Part shown: positions 22,771 to 34,650 of the stretch, one piece after another
Layout: each line of letters opens with the position of its first letter
How positions within the stretch are numbered: position 1 is the stretch's first letter
NCBI RefSeq assembly: GCF_037126465.1
Contig: NC_088203.1
Location: 49,618,489-49,682,488 of the forward strand
Direction: 5' to 3'
Length of the DNA: 64,000 nt
DNA from: Ornithodoros turicata
Lineage: Eukaryota; Arthropoda; Arachnida; Ixodida; Argasidae
Program-made: the position numbers and the translations under genes
The notes under the pieces: generated by a model
What the model was told of the DNA's origin: nothing
Databases searched by the model: none
What the model saw: the letters and a program-made list of their open reading frames with translations, nothing else

Positions 22771-25700
22771 GAGGTCCCTCCACACGCCTTGGACTCACCT
22801 GAACAGCAGCAGAGCTGACATTGTAGTTTTCGATGACTTGTGGAAAGCAATGAACTCTTGAAAATGACAAAATCAATACAAAAAATAACCTGTCGTTGTT
22901 GTTGTTGTTATCATTTCTTCTTACGTGAGCAAGACCTGGCATCTTTTATAAAAATACGACGTGCAGCAGATAATTATCCTTGAGATAGATATTTTAGTCC
23001 CGTGCCAGCAGAATGTATTCAGGAAGGCCTCGAGTGTGTTAGGTGAGTCCAAGACGTGTGGAGGAACCTCAAAGCTCACTGCTCGTTGAGTACTCAAGCC
23101 CACAGAACCAGTAACCGCCCCTGGACAGCCGACAAGGGTCCGAACATCCGTAGCCTAAAGTGAACATTCATTGAACGCCTCCTGGACGTGTTTGTTGGGA
23201 TGCTCCAATGAGTATACAGCAGCAGACGTCCCACATATATCGCCCTGTGACACCGTGAGCACCCATTTCGCTGCTCACCCTCCGCCTCTTCTTCTCTCCC
23301 GCTCTGTCGTCTCACCGCGTCGCCGCCAAAGGAGAAATCTGCGCAGAAGGCTTGTTTTTTCGCAAAGCGCAGAAGTTAGAGTCACATGATGCGGTAGCCC
23401 GTTGTGCGGATGATTTCAAACGCTGCTGCAGAGGCTGGAGAAACATGACGGCGTCTTCAATGGGTTGGAGGAATAGGGTAATTTTCAACGCAAACAGCAC
23501 CAGTACAGCTTGAATTTTGTGAAGAGTTGGGTGTATATGCCTTGTAGGTAACGGATCCTCCATCGGGGGCCACCATCTATGACTGAATTAAAGGTAAACG
23601 GCTGTGGTGCCTTTGTTTGTTAGGGCTCGCGTTTTAGACTTCTTTATCCTTCAAGTCGCTTTAGCCTGCTGGCTAGTGAAAAAAAATACAATCGATCCTA
23701 ACTGAGCTTGCTGAGGTAGCACGTGTGGTCCACTCACTGTGTTCTTAACGTTGTTTCAGGCATAAGCGGCTATACCGCTCAGCATCGGCCATTCATTGCT
23801 GTGTGCGTCTCAGCGTTCCTCAGAGAGTATAGGATCTATCAGCAGTCTTGGAATTATTCACTGTCTTATGCGTTACAGGTAAGAATGCTAGGTAAATGGG
23901 AAATCTGGCCAAAAGCTGGTATGCATATGTGCCATTGGATGATATAGATGACGCCTGTATTGTGTCTTTTGTTTTTATCAGTGTGCCTCGGCGGCAGAAC
24001 TTGGCCAGCGAGTTTCAGAGGCCAGAAAATAGAGAAAGGAACAATATAAATAGACCCGTAGCCATTCATAAGGCGTGAAGGAGCGTGAGGTTACCGTTGT
24101 GTCGATTCCATGCAAGTTGCCAACTAATTATACGGCGACTAACATGTTTTTTTTTCTTTCCTGTTTATATAACGTGGCGATATTGTGGTCATGAACGGGA
24201 ATGATCTGAATATTACACATTCCACGTCACGTACCTTCATTATTTGTACTGCGGATGTGTCGGCAGGCATGTACAAACGCAGATATAAATAAAGCCCACA
24301 TTGAAATAAAGTATTTTGAGTGCACACTTGCGTCCTTGTGTTTATCTCATGATTAAAATTTCAATATTTCTGTATGCACGCGATACCTAGAGGGCCTTAG
24401 TAGAGATCTCCAGTGAGTCCTTCGAAGATCCGCATCGGCGGTCCAACGACGTCCATTTCGCATAATTTTATCTTGAATAGCACGGTAGTACGGGCGTAGT
24501 TAAAACGTAACGGGAGCAAATGTGTACGTTCGTGAGACTATGCAGCATCTACATCCCGACGTTCGCTGGATGTTGATGGGCGGTTAATGGTTCTGTGGGA
24601 GCTTGCAGTCAGTGATGCTGGAATGATTATTTTATTTTATTTGGAGCCATTCGCGACTCACCTATTTAGCGAAGGGTCGTATACTTATGAACATTTTGTA
24701 CACTGGTCTGGTTTAAAAATTATGAGAGGTACAGCGTGTAGCAAATGATGTTCTCATTTATACGTTCCACTCAATGGTATGTATTCATGCAAAAGATATG
24801 GGTGGAATCGAATCAAAGTAAAATGAAATGAATCCCTTTCTGTATTATAACTGCTGCGCAAAAGCACAGCACTGTTTTTTCTTGGATGTATAGCAAACAT
24901 GCATTCGTGAGCTGCTGCCTGTCTTTTTGGTTCGCGATGGTCGACTGGAGATATCGTATTACATCCGGAATGAAGGCCTAGTGTTTTACATTCGTATATG
25001 TGTCTGTACCATGTTTTGACTTGGTTGGATAATTATTGACGTGAGGAATAATATGGACGTATGTGGTTGTGAATTAACTTTGGGTTTACACTCGTTGTGG
25101 CTACAAAAAATGTGGGACGGTGCATGCTCGTTAGTGAAGCTGGAATCCCACTTGACAAGTAAGTTCTTTGTGTTTGCCGTTTCGTGGGACACGAGCGATA
25201 AATTTATGTATTAATGCGTGAACTGCTGATTTAAAAAAATAAGGGTAATTGCTTTTGCATTGCAATCCGTAGGATGGGCCAAGCGTTTTTAATGGAATTG
25301 CCTCGCGAACCTGGTGAAGTCCTTGTTTTGGGCAAGCTATTTTATGAACTCTCGACGCCAGTCCTGTTGCGTTGCATTTGATATGCTTTCCTGAAGCGGT
25401 GCGCTTTGTTCGTATCGTGTGGTTCACGCCTTTAGCTCCAATTCTATCAGTAGAAGTGAATAGGAGTGTTTGTTTCTTTATTTGTTAGTCTGTTCGTGGG
25501 TATGTGTCGGTCACACACGTAGTGGTGTTCAAGCTTAGTTTTATCGTATTATGCTGTCCGAGGTAGAAATGACTTTCCTTGCTCGCTTAAGTTAATATGT
25601 GTGCCCTTGTTCTCTGCTTTCTTTACCTAGGGACAATGCGATTGTGTATGTAGCATTATGCAATAATTATCTCATAACAGAAATGATTACGAGTAGTATG

Positions 25701-25880
25701 GGCTTTTTGTGATAGTTTTTCTAAACTGCAACGCAAGAGTGAAAATCATTCATATAGTAGGAATGCATCGCATCATATATCTGTTCCCGTAACGGCATTC
25801 TGCCTGGTCCTTCGTCGAGCGCGAATGGAACTTTGCCCCCAGGCCTTTGCGCCTTTTTGCTCGCACTCTTACAGGTGTAG
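22771..25880. other. About 3.1 kb without recognisable genes
   Basis: ORFs here are short, overlap on both strands and show no family motif. AATAAA signals occur near 24285-24310. A GTTGTTGTTGTT run lies near 22893. No splice-consistent set of exons, RNA gene or terminal inverted repeat could be supported by eye. Confidence 0.45.
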
Positions 25881-25894
25881 CCTCGAACAATGAG

Positions 25895-26370
25895 TATATC
25901 CCACACAACCACCGACGTCCCAAGGATATCCGATTCTAATCCAGACATCCGGATCCGTTTTAGATGTCCGTGGGACGTTCCAAGGACGTCTTTGTGGATA
26001 TCCTGCAATGTTCTAAAGACGTCCTCTACACCGGACGTCATCATGACATCCTCCGGTTATGGATTTGTGAAACGCACGCGAACAGTTCCACACTTGTATT
26101 CCTGCATTATTATGTCGAAACAACGGATTTTTTTCAAAACGGTGTCGGTGCAAAGTTAATGAATTGTATTAATGATTTTGTTAGAAATTATTCATAAATT
26201 ATTCTACAAAAATTAATTGTTAACTCATTGTTGTGAATACTACAGTGCGAAATTCCGAACAGACATTACAGAATAAATGCACACTGAAAAGGTTTAATTA
26301 TTGAGCGTAATTTAAGCGTGAAACGGAGTGACGAAAATCGAAACCAGCCTTAACATTTGCCTTTAAGCAA
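25895..26370 (+). repeat. GACGTC-array interspersed repeat, 475-bp form, copy 1
   Basis: It starts CCCACACAACCACCGACGTC and carries a head of about 170 bp in which self-complementary cores (GACGTC, GGATATCC, GACATCC, GGACGTTCC) follow each other every 11-15 bp. The tail is AT-rich and runs through a GTCGGTGCAAAGTTAATGA box and a GTTCGGAATTTCGCACT-type box to AACCAGCCTTAACATTTGCC. The whole is matched in inverted orientation by 45085-45571. Only the array head is shared with other copies in the window. There is no ORF of note. Confidence 0.8.
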
Positions 26371-26569
26371 CGCGTGTTATCCGGGAACGCGATCGCCATC
26401 GACACCCCTCTCTTGCTTGCGGCATGTTTGCTTTGTTCGTTGTGCTTCGGCTCTTGATTACCAGGCGCAGCGGCCCTGCAGACTCTCGTTTCGTGTATAC
26501 ATCTTCGAGGTACTTCATTTTTTAACATATTTGATGCAGTTCATATGATTTACATCTCTTGAGTGCGCG

Positions 26570-28690
26570 ATGCCAAAAATAAGGAACAAGCGCTATGTGT
26601 ATGACTCCGCACATCGTAGCTGTCAAGAGACGATCGCTACACTTTCCGCCGGTGCCGTTTCCACACCTTCGACGAGCAGGGATGATGTCTTGCATGGTGA
26701 CACACAATATGACTTTAGTCCTTATTCGGATGAAATCCCCAGCGAATATTATGAGGGATTTTCCAGTGAATCCTCCCATGATGAGCAAACGCGGCGCGGT
26801 TTCGCTTCTACAAACCTGCCGGCTTCACAGGGAATTGCTGTGTCCGAAGGAGTCGCATCGCACTCTGACGTGTCAGATGTTATTCTTGAGCCTTCTGATG
26901 GTATTCGGCGTTCAGAGCCACTAGAAATTGTTCCACATGAAGAGTTTGATGATCCACGTGGTGACAAACGCGTGGTGACATGCACGTGGTGACAGTTTGC
27001 TAGAACAGATTCGAAAGTGGGCAACGGAACATAATGGGACCCAGGTGGACCGAAGCAGCCTTCTTAAGTGTCTGAAATCCCACTCATGCCACAGGCATTT
27101 CCCTAGCGATGCACGCACATCTTTTAAAGACTCCACGAAACACAGCATCTCGAATTGTGGCCTTGGGAAGTGGAAAGTATTGTCACTTTTGTTTGTTTAA
27201 TGGTATCCGTTCAACACTAGACAATATTTCGTGTGTACCAGCTGTGATCTCTCTTACGTTCAACGTTGATGGGTTGCCCAGCTGTGTCCCATACAGTGTC
27301 TCCCTAAAGGCGTAGGCAATGGGGACCCTTTCCTGGTTGGCGTATATTCTGGGACCTACAAACCAGCATGTGCAAATGAGTTTTTGGCACCACTCATACA
27401 GGAAGTGAAGGAGCTTTTAAGGGATGGGCTTTCCATCAATGGTCAGTCTTGCGTTTTTGTTCTGCACAGCATTGTTTGTGACGCTCCGGCACGGGCATTC
27501 ACGTTTTCGACAAAGGGACATAATGCACGTTCAGGATGCCCCAAGTGCATGGTTGAAGGACAGCATCGGAATAATCGCATGTGCTTTCTGAACATGAATG
27601 CCCCGCTACGAACAGATGACAACTTTCGCCAGCAGCACGATATTAACCACCACAAGGGAACGTCAGCTTTTACCGAACTTGAAATTGACTGTATTACTTG
27701 CGTGCCCTTCGACTACATGCATTTGATATGCCTGGGGGTAATGAGAAAGCTACTGAACCTCTGGGTGAACACTCCGAAGTGTGCTATAGGCCCTGCTGAG
27801 AGACAAAGAATATCTGAGGGAAATATGTCACTTCGGCAGCATATACCAAGAGAATTTGCATGGAAACTGAGGTCGTTAGAAGAGTTAGACAGATGGAAGG
27901 CCACCGAATTTCGGCAAATCCTGCTTTACACTGGCTGTGCTATCTTCAAATATGCCTTGCCCTCTGAACTATATGACAATTTCTTAACGCTTCATTGTGC
28001 TGTCTTCACCCTGGCAAACAAGGCACTTTGTCAAACGCATGCAGATTATGCAGAATCACTACTTAAGACATTTTGTGTAGTGTTTCGCACGTCTCTACGG
28101 CAGCCACCATGTTTCCTACAATGTACATTGTTTGATTCACATAGCTGAGGATGTAAGAAATAAGGGTGCTCTAGACGAGTTTAGTGCATTTCCTATTGAA
28201 AACAACATGTCGTTCCTAAAGAGGCTTTTAAGGAAAAGCGAAACTCCGCTTGAGCAGCTTTTCAATCGATTGTCGGAAAGGCAATGTGCTACTGCACCTT
28301 CAATGCCATCAGATGCTGATGTAGTGTTTTGTCGGCCACACTCGAGTGGGCCTTTGACAACAGAATGCAGGGGACCAGAGTACGGAATGGTAAAACCGTC
28401 TGGGTACGTCTTAAGCATCAACGAAGGTGACAACTGCTGTGCTGTTAATGACCATATAGTAGTCATTTCAAACTTTGCAACGCTTAGGCAGACGGAAGAG
28501 GTCTGCGTCCTAGGAAGAGAGTTCTGCAAAAACGAAAACTTGTATCTTCAACCGTTCGAGTCTTCCCGCATAGGGACCTATCTTGTTTCACACCTTTCTA
28601 GTCTCAAGTGCTGGCCACTTAAAGATGTGAAAAAAAATGGTGAAGCTACCGTTTCGGGACAAACATGTAGTTACATCACTTCTGCACTGA
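26570..28690 (+). pseudogene. Transposase-like gene of two-gene transposon, copy A (broken)
   Basis: This is homologous along its length to the intact minus-strand gene at 58470-60560. It starts MPKIRNKRYVYDSAHR. Recognisable blocks are spread over frames: IRKWATEHN and HFPSDART (from 27006), VALGSGKYCHF and FNVDGLP (from 27160), then a long stretch 27384-28085 with DAPARAF, KGHNARSGCPKC, FDYMHLICLGVMRKLL and RWKATEFR, then YNVHCLIHIAEDV, FPIENNMSFLKR and SSLKCWPL. Breaks are a TGA at about 26990 in a GTGGTGACA-repeated stretch, a shift near 27115, a stop near 27313, a shift near 28085, and one extra A in an A-run near 28635 that hides the conserved C-terminus. It is a non-functional relic. 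The family occurs widely in invertebrate genomes as 'transposase domain-containing protein'. The catalytic triad is not assignable by eye. Confidence 0.88.
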
Positions 28691-28718
28691 GTTGAGACAC
28701 TGATAAGACATTATTTCT

Positions 28719-28738
28719 TGTGTGTGTGTGTGTGTGTG
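28719..28738 (+). repeat. (TG)n microsatellite
   Basis: A run of ten TG dinucleotides lies just downstream of the transposase-like pseudogene. Confidence 0.9.
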
Positions 28739-29618
28739 CGACTGACAAATACTTAATGATATTTCATGCACTGTGACGTGACTGGACTTGCCACTTGGAG
28801 TTCATCGTTCACTCTCCTTGTCTCAAGACGCCCTGGCAACATTTAATGAAAACTTTAGGAGCAATAGGATGAACTAGTGTTTACCCAGTTGGGTACCTAT
28901 TGACGTGTAAATCATGTTGAGTTACATGTGGACATTGTTGGTTTTCTCAGATGTTTGCTCTGGTGCATTTCACTCAAAAAGATGAAGTTCAAGTTGTGCC
29001 AAGTAGTTGGGTGAAAGGCACGACTTGCAACTGGCCGAAGGTTGCATCCGACAAGGCGGGGAGGCAAATTATGAAGGGTTTCCCGGTCACTGGGCTGCAC
29101 GACACCTACCGTGTCACTGTAAAGGGTATTTTCGGTGAGGAGCCATTTTCATTGAAGATATATCGTTTGCATACCTCATGTCAGCATAGGGTTCCGCATA
29201 ATACTGCTTCATGTAGGATGGACGTACCCCTGATAACTCTATGGTTGTAAGTTCTCTAAGCAAAGGCCTGTAATAGTTTTGTATAGTGTCACCCTTTTGA
29301 ATTTTGTTAGGACGCACGTTACATCTTGTCAGGTATGCTTTTGGTTTATTTAGTTACCTTCGTGCTTACAGCAACATTCGAGGAGGCCTATCAGAAGTTG
29401 GACCTCATCCAGTATACATCAGATGTAAACACCGACTCTGGCACAGAACAGCAGAAGCGAAAGCGTGCTCACACCATGTCACAACGGTTTCTGGAAGATG
29501 TCACAGAACATGTGAAGAAAGGCAAGAAAATAATCGTGACAGGACAGAGAGGAAGGATGCAGATGAGCTGTTTATTCCGCAAAGGTTGATCTAAGAATGA
29601 ACATGATTCCGTTGCGTG

Positions 29619-29818
29619 GTAAGCGACCTTGTCGTCCTCATCATTGTTGACATAACATTCAACACATGCTTTTGAATGCAGGTGATGACGATGACAGGGC
29701 ACCCTGTAATGAAAGCATATGCTTTCATTACAGGGTGCCCTGTCATCGTCATCACCTGCATTCAAAAGCATGTGTTGAATGTTATGTCAACAATGATGAG
29801 GACGACAAGGTCGCTTAC
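29619..29818. repeat. Perfect 200-bp palindrome, no spacer
   Basis: Arms 29619-29718 and 29719-29818 are exact reverse complements, meeting at GCATATGC. The first bases outside (GGTG on one side, ACAC on the other) no longer pair. The sequence within an arm looks like intron plus acceptor (ATGCAG) plus exon start (GTGATGACGATGAC), so a piece of the DUF4806-like gene has been duplicated in inverted orientation. Confidence 0.97.
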
Positions 29819-30840
29819 ACCACGAGAATCTGTCGGTACACCTCAAGGTATGAGAATTATAGTGAAAAAATAATGAGTTACTGTGACATTAAACACGTTC
29901 CCAAAACGCATGTTAACAGGGCCACGGAGGACAACACAGAATGTCTCGCAGTCTGTGCCGCAGCACAAGACACTTTTGCCAGAAGAAGGTGTGCATGTAT
30001 AAAGTGAATTTTGGAATCCACGTTTTCTTTTTTCTTCGCTTAAAATATTGCTTATTGATGTAGCATTGTGCACGATGACTGTGTTTGCTACAATCATTTC
30101 CTATGAGATTTTGAAGATATGTGATTTGTTCAGAATTCAAACGACAAGTCCTGAGGCTACTTCACATAATGCGGCTGGCACTACAGCAACAGGGTGACCT
30201 ACTGCAGGAGGTGTGCAGCCAGAATATTACTCATTCTAGAGCTGCAACGTCACCTACTACACTAGTTAGGACACCTTTCGCAACTTCGGAGGATCTCGAA
30301 GATTTCAACAGCTCCCTAAATGAACAGAAGGAAGCACAGCTTGTACGTATGACTCCATAGTCGTTTTCAATTCAAGGGAAAGAAATCTAGTACGTCAGCT
30401 CTCAACGTATCACTGCGTCACAGAGAGCGACATGACAGACAGCGACCTCCCTGTGGCAGATAATGTAGCCTATCATACTCACTCTGCTTTCATATTGGCT
30501 GTAAAGATTGCCCACGTGGCAGTGTGCTGCAGCAGAAAGGGTGCTGCCTTACTGATATCGCATAGTGGCGCGGCTTATGTAGCTGACGGGCTACATATGC
30601 GGGATATGATTATCGCTTTGGCTTAAGTTGAGCATGACTATAGCTGATATCTGTGCTACTGGCTATTTTGTTATACGTATCTTACAATTTTCTAAGGGCT
30701 CATGCATTTTAAAACATATTATGAAGCAGACTTTCCGAAGCCACAGGGGAATGGATAAAAGCTAACACACACCTAAACACTTAGCAACAAGCGGCAGTAT
30801 ACTACACAAACATCATGGGCAGATCCTGGCTACCTGTACC

Positions 30841-31101
30841 GTGAGCATTGGGAGAGCACGTTGCATCGTCATATTTGACGAAGCCACGGGCGTCGCCCAC
30901 GAATCGCAGGTAGTCGTCGTGCTGTGCTACATGCACGATGGCACGCTGATGCCTTCCTTGAGTTCCTACCCCTACGAAAATTACCACATAGGACATCTGA
31001 AAGAGTGCAGCAAAGAAGCCCTCATTGAACCTACCGTTACAGACCAAGATATAGGATGCACCGTTCTTGACATCCTACAGAGTAATAATTTGGACCAATA
31101 A
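30841..31101 (+). CDS. Unrecognised 86-codon ORF inside DUF4806 intron
   Basis: It encodes a protein with a hydrophobic stretch (VVVVLCYM) and acidic C-terminus DIGCTVLDILQSNNLDQ. The stop codon TAA overlaps an AATAAA motif, and the coding frame is open from about 30832, preceded by GTACCGTGAGC. It may be an exon or retrocopy fragment of a host gene, or chance. Nothing in it matches a family I know. It lies between two DUF4806 exons of copy A on the same strand. Confidence 0.3.
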   Translation: MSIGRARCIVIFDEATGVAHESQVVVVLCYMHDGTLMPSLSSYPYENYHIGHLKECSKEALIEPTVTDQDIGCTVLDILQSNNLDQ

Positions 31102-33218
31102 AATTGTGTCCGCATTCACCCTAAAAGAACTTCTGAAGTTACACGTTCTTCGAAAGCGCTGCTGACACTGCCTATCGGTGCATTGATAGAGTGGGGGTTC
31201 TCTACTTTGTGTAGGCTGAAAACATTCATCGGGTCAACTTCAATCAAAGAGTGATTGATCAGCCTTGCCTTGCTGACAACTCATCTGGACATTTCCCTGG
31301 ATGTAGACAAAGTGATTTACCGATTCGCTCACTGTTCGAAGCCGAGGCTGTCACCCATTTTAACCTGCAGGATTTAGACTTAAAATGAATACCTTCAGTT
31401 AAACGCATTCATTGTTAACCTTCATGTTGTTGATGTAAATGTAGTTTACATGTGCAGTTTTCATGTTCATAGGTGCTAATCGGTGTGGTGTGTACTGCGT
31501 GTCCTTCCAAAGTCTCAGACATTGCCTGTATATTTTATATCTCTATTATGTATTTTCGAACGCTTAGACGCTTTACGTAAACCGCATCCAAGGTATGAAG
31601 CAACGTATAGCAGCTCTAGCACCGAGACGTGCCTCCATCCCCTTTCTGTTCCGAAATGGCCTCCCTTCCCCTCAGAGAAGATGCCGTAGACCTGCCCTTG
31701 ATGCACAGTTACAGTACTTGTAGTGCTCATTACATGTAGAACGTTGCAATTGCTATAATGGTGCTGATGAGATTACCGCAGCAGTGATTGTTGTGACATT
31801 TTTGCTCCTTTGTACAGATGGACGAGCTTTCCAACCTGGGAGGAAATGACATTGGGCAAGGAACTAGGAGCATTCTGTCCTATCTGATGACAGATTTCGT
31901 AGCTGCAGAGTACAGTTGGCTCGAACTGAAGGGGAAGAAAAAAATCAGTCTGCTTAGGCTTCCTGCTCTTATTTTCCGTAAGTACTAAACACGCATTACA
32001 TATAAGAAACAGGTCCAAAATACTTATTGCTGCGCATGCAAACCGTTTCACCCAACATGTTTAAAGCAGCAAGCCTGTTATATCATCAGTTTGAAACTAA
32101 AAGAGCGTGTAATTTTGATCAGGTCACAGGGAATTGAACTGATTTACATCGTCACTGGTATTGGAGTAGCGTACAGCAACTGGTGGTGGAAATACCGCAC
32201 TTTCCAGCTTTCCATATTTTGTTTCCTTTAAGTATGTGTAATGTGAGAACACGGGAGGACACGTGTCCAACATGAGCTGGGAATTTGGTAATGACAAACT
32301 AAATTACGTCAGTTTTAGCGCACACACTGAAACTGGATCTTGTCGTGAGTAGTGGGTCTTCGGAATATGTACTGTGCTTCTCACGGGCTAAAGGTGCCAC
32401 CTACGTCCAGCCATCGTAATTATACAATTAGTGTCAACGAATTTCGATGTACTGTTTGGTGTATTTCTTTCTGCATTTTCGCTTATAATGTCTTCCTGTT
32501 TGTTTATGTCTTTTAGAGCACTACGGTGCAACAAGAACCTACTGGGGACCACTAGGGCTGGTATGGAAGCAGCAATAAAATCTTGGCTGCGCCATGCTAA
32601 GGAACCATGTGGGTCAAAGGCAGCAGGAAGCGAAGATTGATAGCCTTGGTTTATGGAAAGTAATGGTTGAATGTGTTCAAACTAGCATTTTACTCGTGTT
32701 CCTATTTTGCGTACGTGTGATGTGCCGCTGTGCTTTTTCAGCATGCAAAAGCACCTTATTTGTTTCCCTTTAGTCACTCATGTGCCAGAGTCAGCAGCTG
32801 TGAAGCTCCGCAGTACTATGCATTTCATATATGCCCTTTGTTGTACCCAGTCACTTTTTGTTTATATCACCCAGCACAGTTGTGTTTCTTTGATACATAT
32901 ATTCTGGAGAGGTACTGTGGCCGTCGTTTAGATTAGTCTTATGCTAGTGCAGTTCAATTGAGACAGTCATGTGTTGTCCACCTTCTGTAATGTAAAATGC
33001 TGGCATAGAGGATGCGCAGCAGGGCGCATCAGCGTGAAACGTATGCCCACAGAATTTGTACAGTTGTGTCACTAAGGTAAATTGCAATTCATACTTTGTC
33101 ATAATGCTCCAGCTGTTTCTATGCAGTGTGCTCCTACCAAGTTTCTCAGCACCTTGTGTCAAATCTGAAGTGCATGTAATTTCTAGTGACGTTAAGGACT
33201 GCATCTTCCATAACTTTT

Positions 33219-33809
33219 TACAGGGTGAGTTTAGCAAAGGATGCAAATTTTGGTCGAGTTGTTAAAATACAAGGTAACGTCCCAGGCGCTTCAAATTTTG
33301 CAGACTGACAGTCATTCAACTGATGTTCTACCTATGTTTTTTCAAATGTTGTCACTTTGTGTAGAAAAATGTAAGAAGCGAAGGAAATCCTCACCCTGTG
33401 CATTTCCTATGGCCTATGCCGCCCACAAACGACCATTTTTGCCTCTGTCTGGTCCACATTCACATCACCATGTATAGGTGGGGCTGCCTGGAGACGAAGC
33501 AGAACCGTATCACATGCAACAACCAACAACCAGATGGACTACATGCAATGTTTCGAGCCTGCACCATCTATACGTGGGAATGTGAACATGAAGCAAAGGA
33601 AAAAATGGCGGTTTGCTGGTGGCACAGGCCATAGGAAATCCACGAGGTGCGAATTTGCTTTGCTCCTGACTTTTCTACAAAGTGGCAGCATTTGAAAACG
33701 ATATTCATAAAACTCCAGGCAAATGACTATCAGTCTGCAAAGCTTGAAGTGCATAATATATTTTTACGACTCGATCAGAATGTGCAACCTTTGCTAAACA
33801 CACCCTGTA
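33219..33809. mobile_element. Fold-back MITE with long terminal inverted repeats
   Basis: The left end TACAGGGTGAGTTTAGCAAA pairs with the right end TTTGCTAAACACACCCTGTA. The inverted similarity extends about 250 bp inward on each side (for example TTTCCTATGGCCTATGCC near 33402 against GGCACAGGCCATAGGAAA near 33621), leaving little unique centre. The flanking TA on both sides suggests a TA target duplication. It has no coding capacity. Its right end abuts the Penelope-like element. Confidence 0.87.
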
Positions 33810-33812
33810 TGG

Positions 33813-34650
33813 TAGGAATTCCTAATGGGCAGAGTGTAAGACTACGCAGAATTTGTTCAAACGACACAGATTACGCTGAGAAGCTTGACGAACTCTGCAG
33901 TACACTTGCCCAAAGGGACTATCCAGACTCCCTCCTAACCGAATTCCGTCGCAAGGCACTCACACTCGATCGAGACGAGGTTCTGGAAAACCCAAAAAAT
34001 CCTGACGCGTGCCAAATAAGCTTCATCACAAGATATTCCAACGCACTTCCAAACATCAAAGCCATTCTACAGAAGCACGAGCCCCTCCTCCAAAGCAGTG
34101 ACCGACTTAGTAATATATTCACAAATCCTATACAGGTGACATGCCGACGCACAAAAAACCTGGCAGACTCCTTGGTCAATGCCAAAATCAGCAAAACAAG
34201 CACCCCGTACACGGGAACACGACCCTGCAACCTCCCGCGCTGCAAAACATGCAAGCACGTTCTCAACACGCTAACTCCATCAAAAGCACTGCGAGCAATT
34301 ACACCCACCCCGTTAACCACGCATTCACGTGCACAAGCTCCAATGTCATATACTGCATTGGATGCGGCGACTGCTCTATGCAATACATTGGTGAAACCGG
34401 CCAACAAATGAACAACCGCCTTACCGAACACAGAACCGACACGTCCAACAAACTCCCCAAAGCAGTCGCCGAACACTTTAACATTCCTGGTCACAATTTT
34501 GACAACATTAAACTATATATTCTAGAAACCGGGTTTAGATCCACACGTGACAGACGTGATAGGGAGTCTTATCTCATATACAAGTTCAACGCTCTTCACC
34601 CCTCCGGTATCAACAAATCACAAGGCACCCTAGAAACACTTCACAAATAA
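33813..34650 (+). pseudogene. Penelope-like element, 5'-truncated copy (post-RT region plus GIY-YIG), frameshifted
   Basis: It matches 37971-38802 at high identity. It begins inside the region after the RT (GGAATTCCTAATGGGCAGAG), so the RT is absent. Relative to the intact copy it has two extra bases in CACGTTCTCAACACG near 34258-34266, which split the frame just before the GIY-YIG nuclease. That domain reads on in frame 1 (NVIYCIGCGDC, QYIGETGQQ) to TAA at 34650. This is the upstream partial monomer of a head-to-tail pair, a usual Penelope configuration. Confidence 0.92.

Larger units (their letters stand above)
28951..32640 (+). pseudogene. DUF4806-like second gene of the transposon, copy A, multi-exon
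   Basis: The exons match copy B on the minus strand. Exon 28951-29134 encodes FALVHFTQKDEVQVVPSSWV and ends at GTGAGG; an intron-like acceptor TTTTCTCAG precedes its ATG. The exon from 29372, after TTACAG, encodes ATFEEAYQKLDLIQYTSD. Exon 30134-30342 encodes RQVLRLLHIMRLALQQQGDL and ends before GTACGT. Exon 31818-31977 encodes MDELSNLGGNDIGQ...AEYSWLELKGKKK. The last exon, from about 32519, encodes CNKNLLGTTRAGMEAAIKSW and ends at TGA 32638-32640. The LGGND and AEYSWL blocks are typical of DUF4806. A perfect 200-bp palindrome at 29619-29818 falls where a further exon should lie, so the copy is probably disrupted. The role is unknown; co-occurrence with the transposase suggests an accessory protein. 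Confidence 0.78.

Noticed and set aside
22724..23563. Candidate host exons in small ORFs on both strands
   Set aside because: No consistent reading frame, splice sites or family motif could be found.
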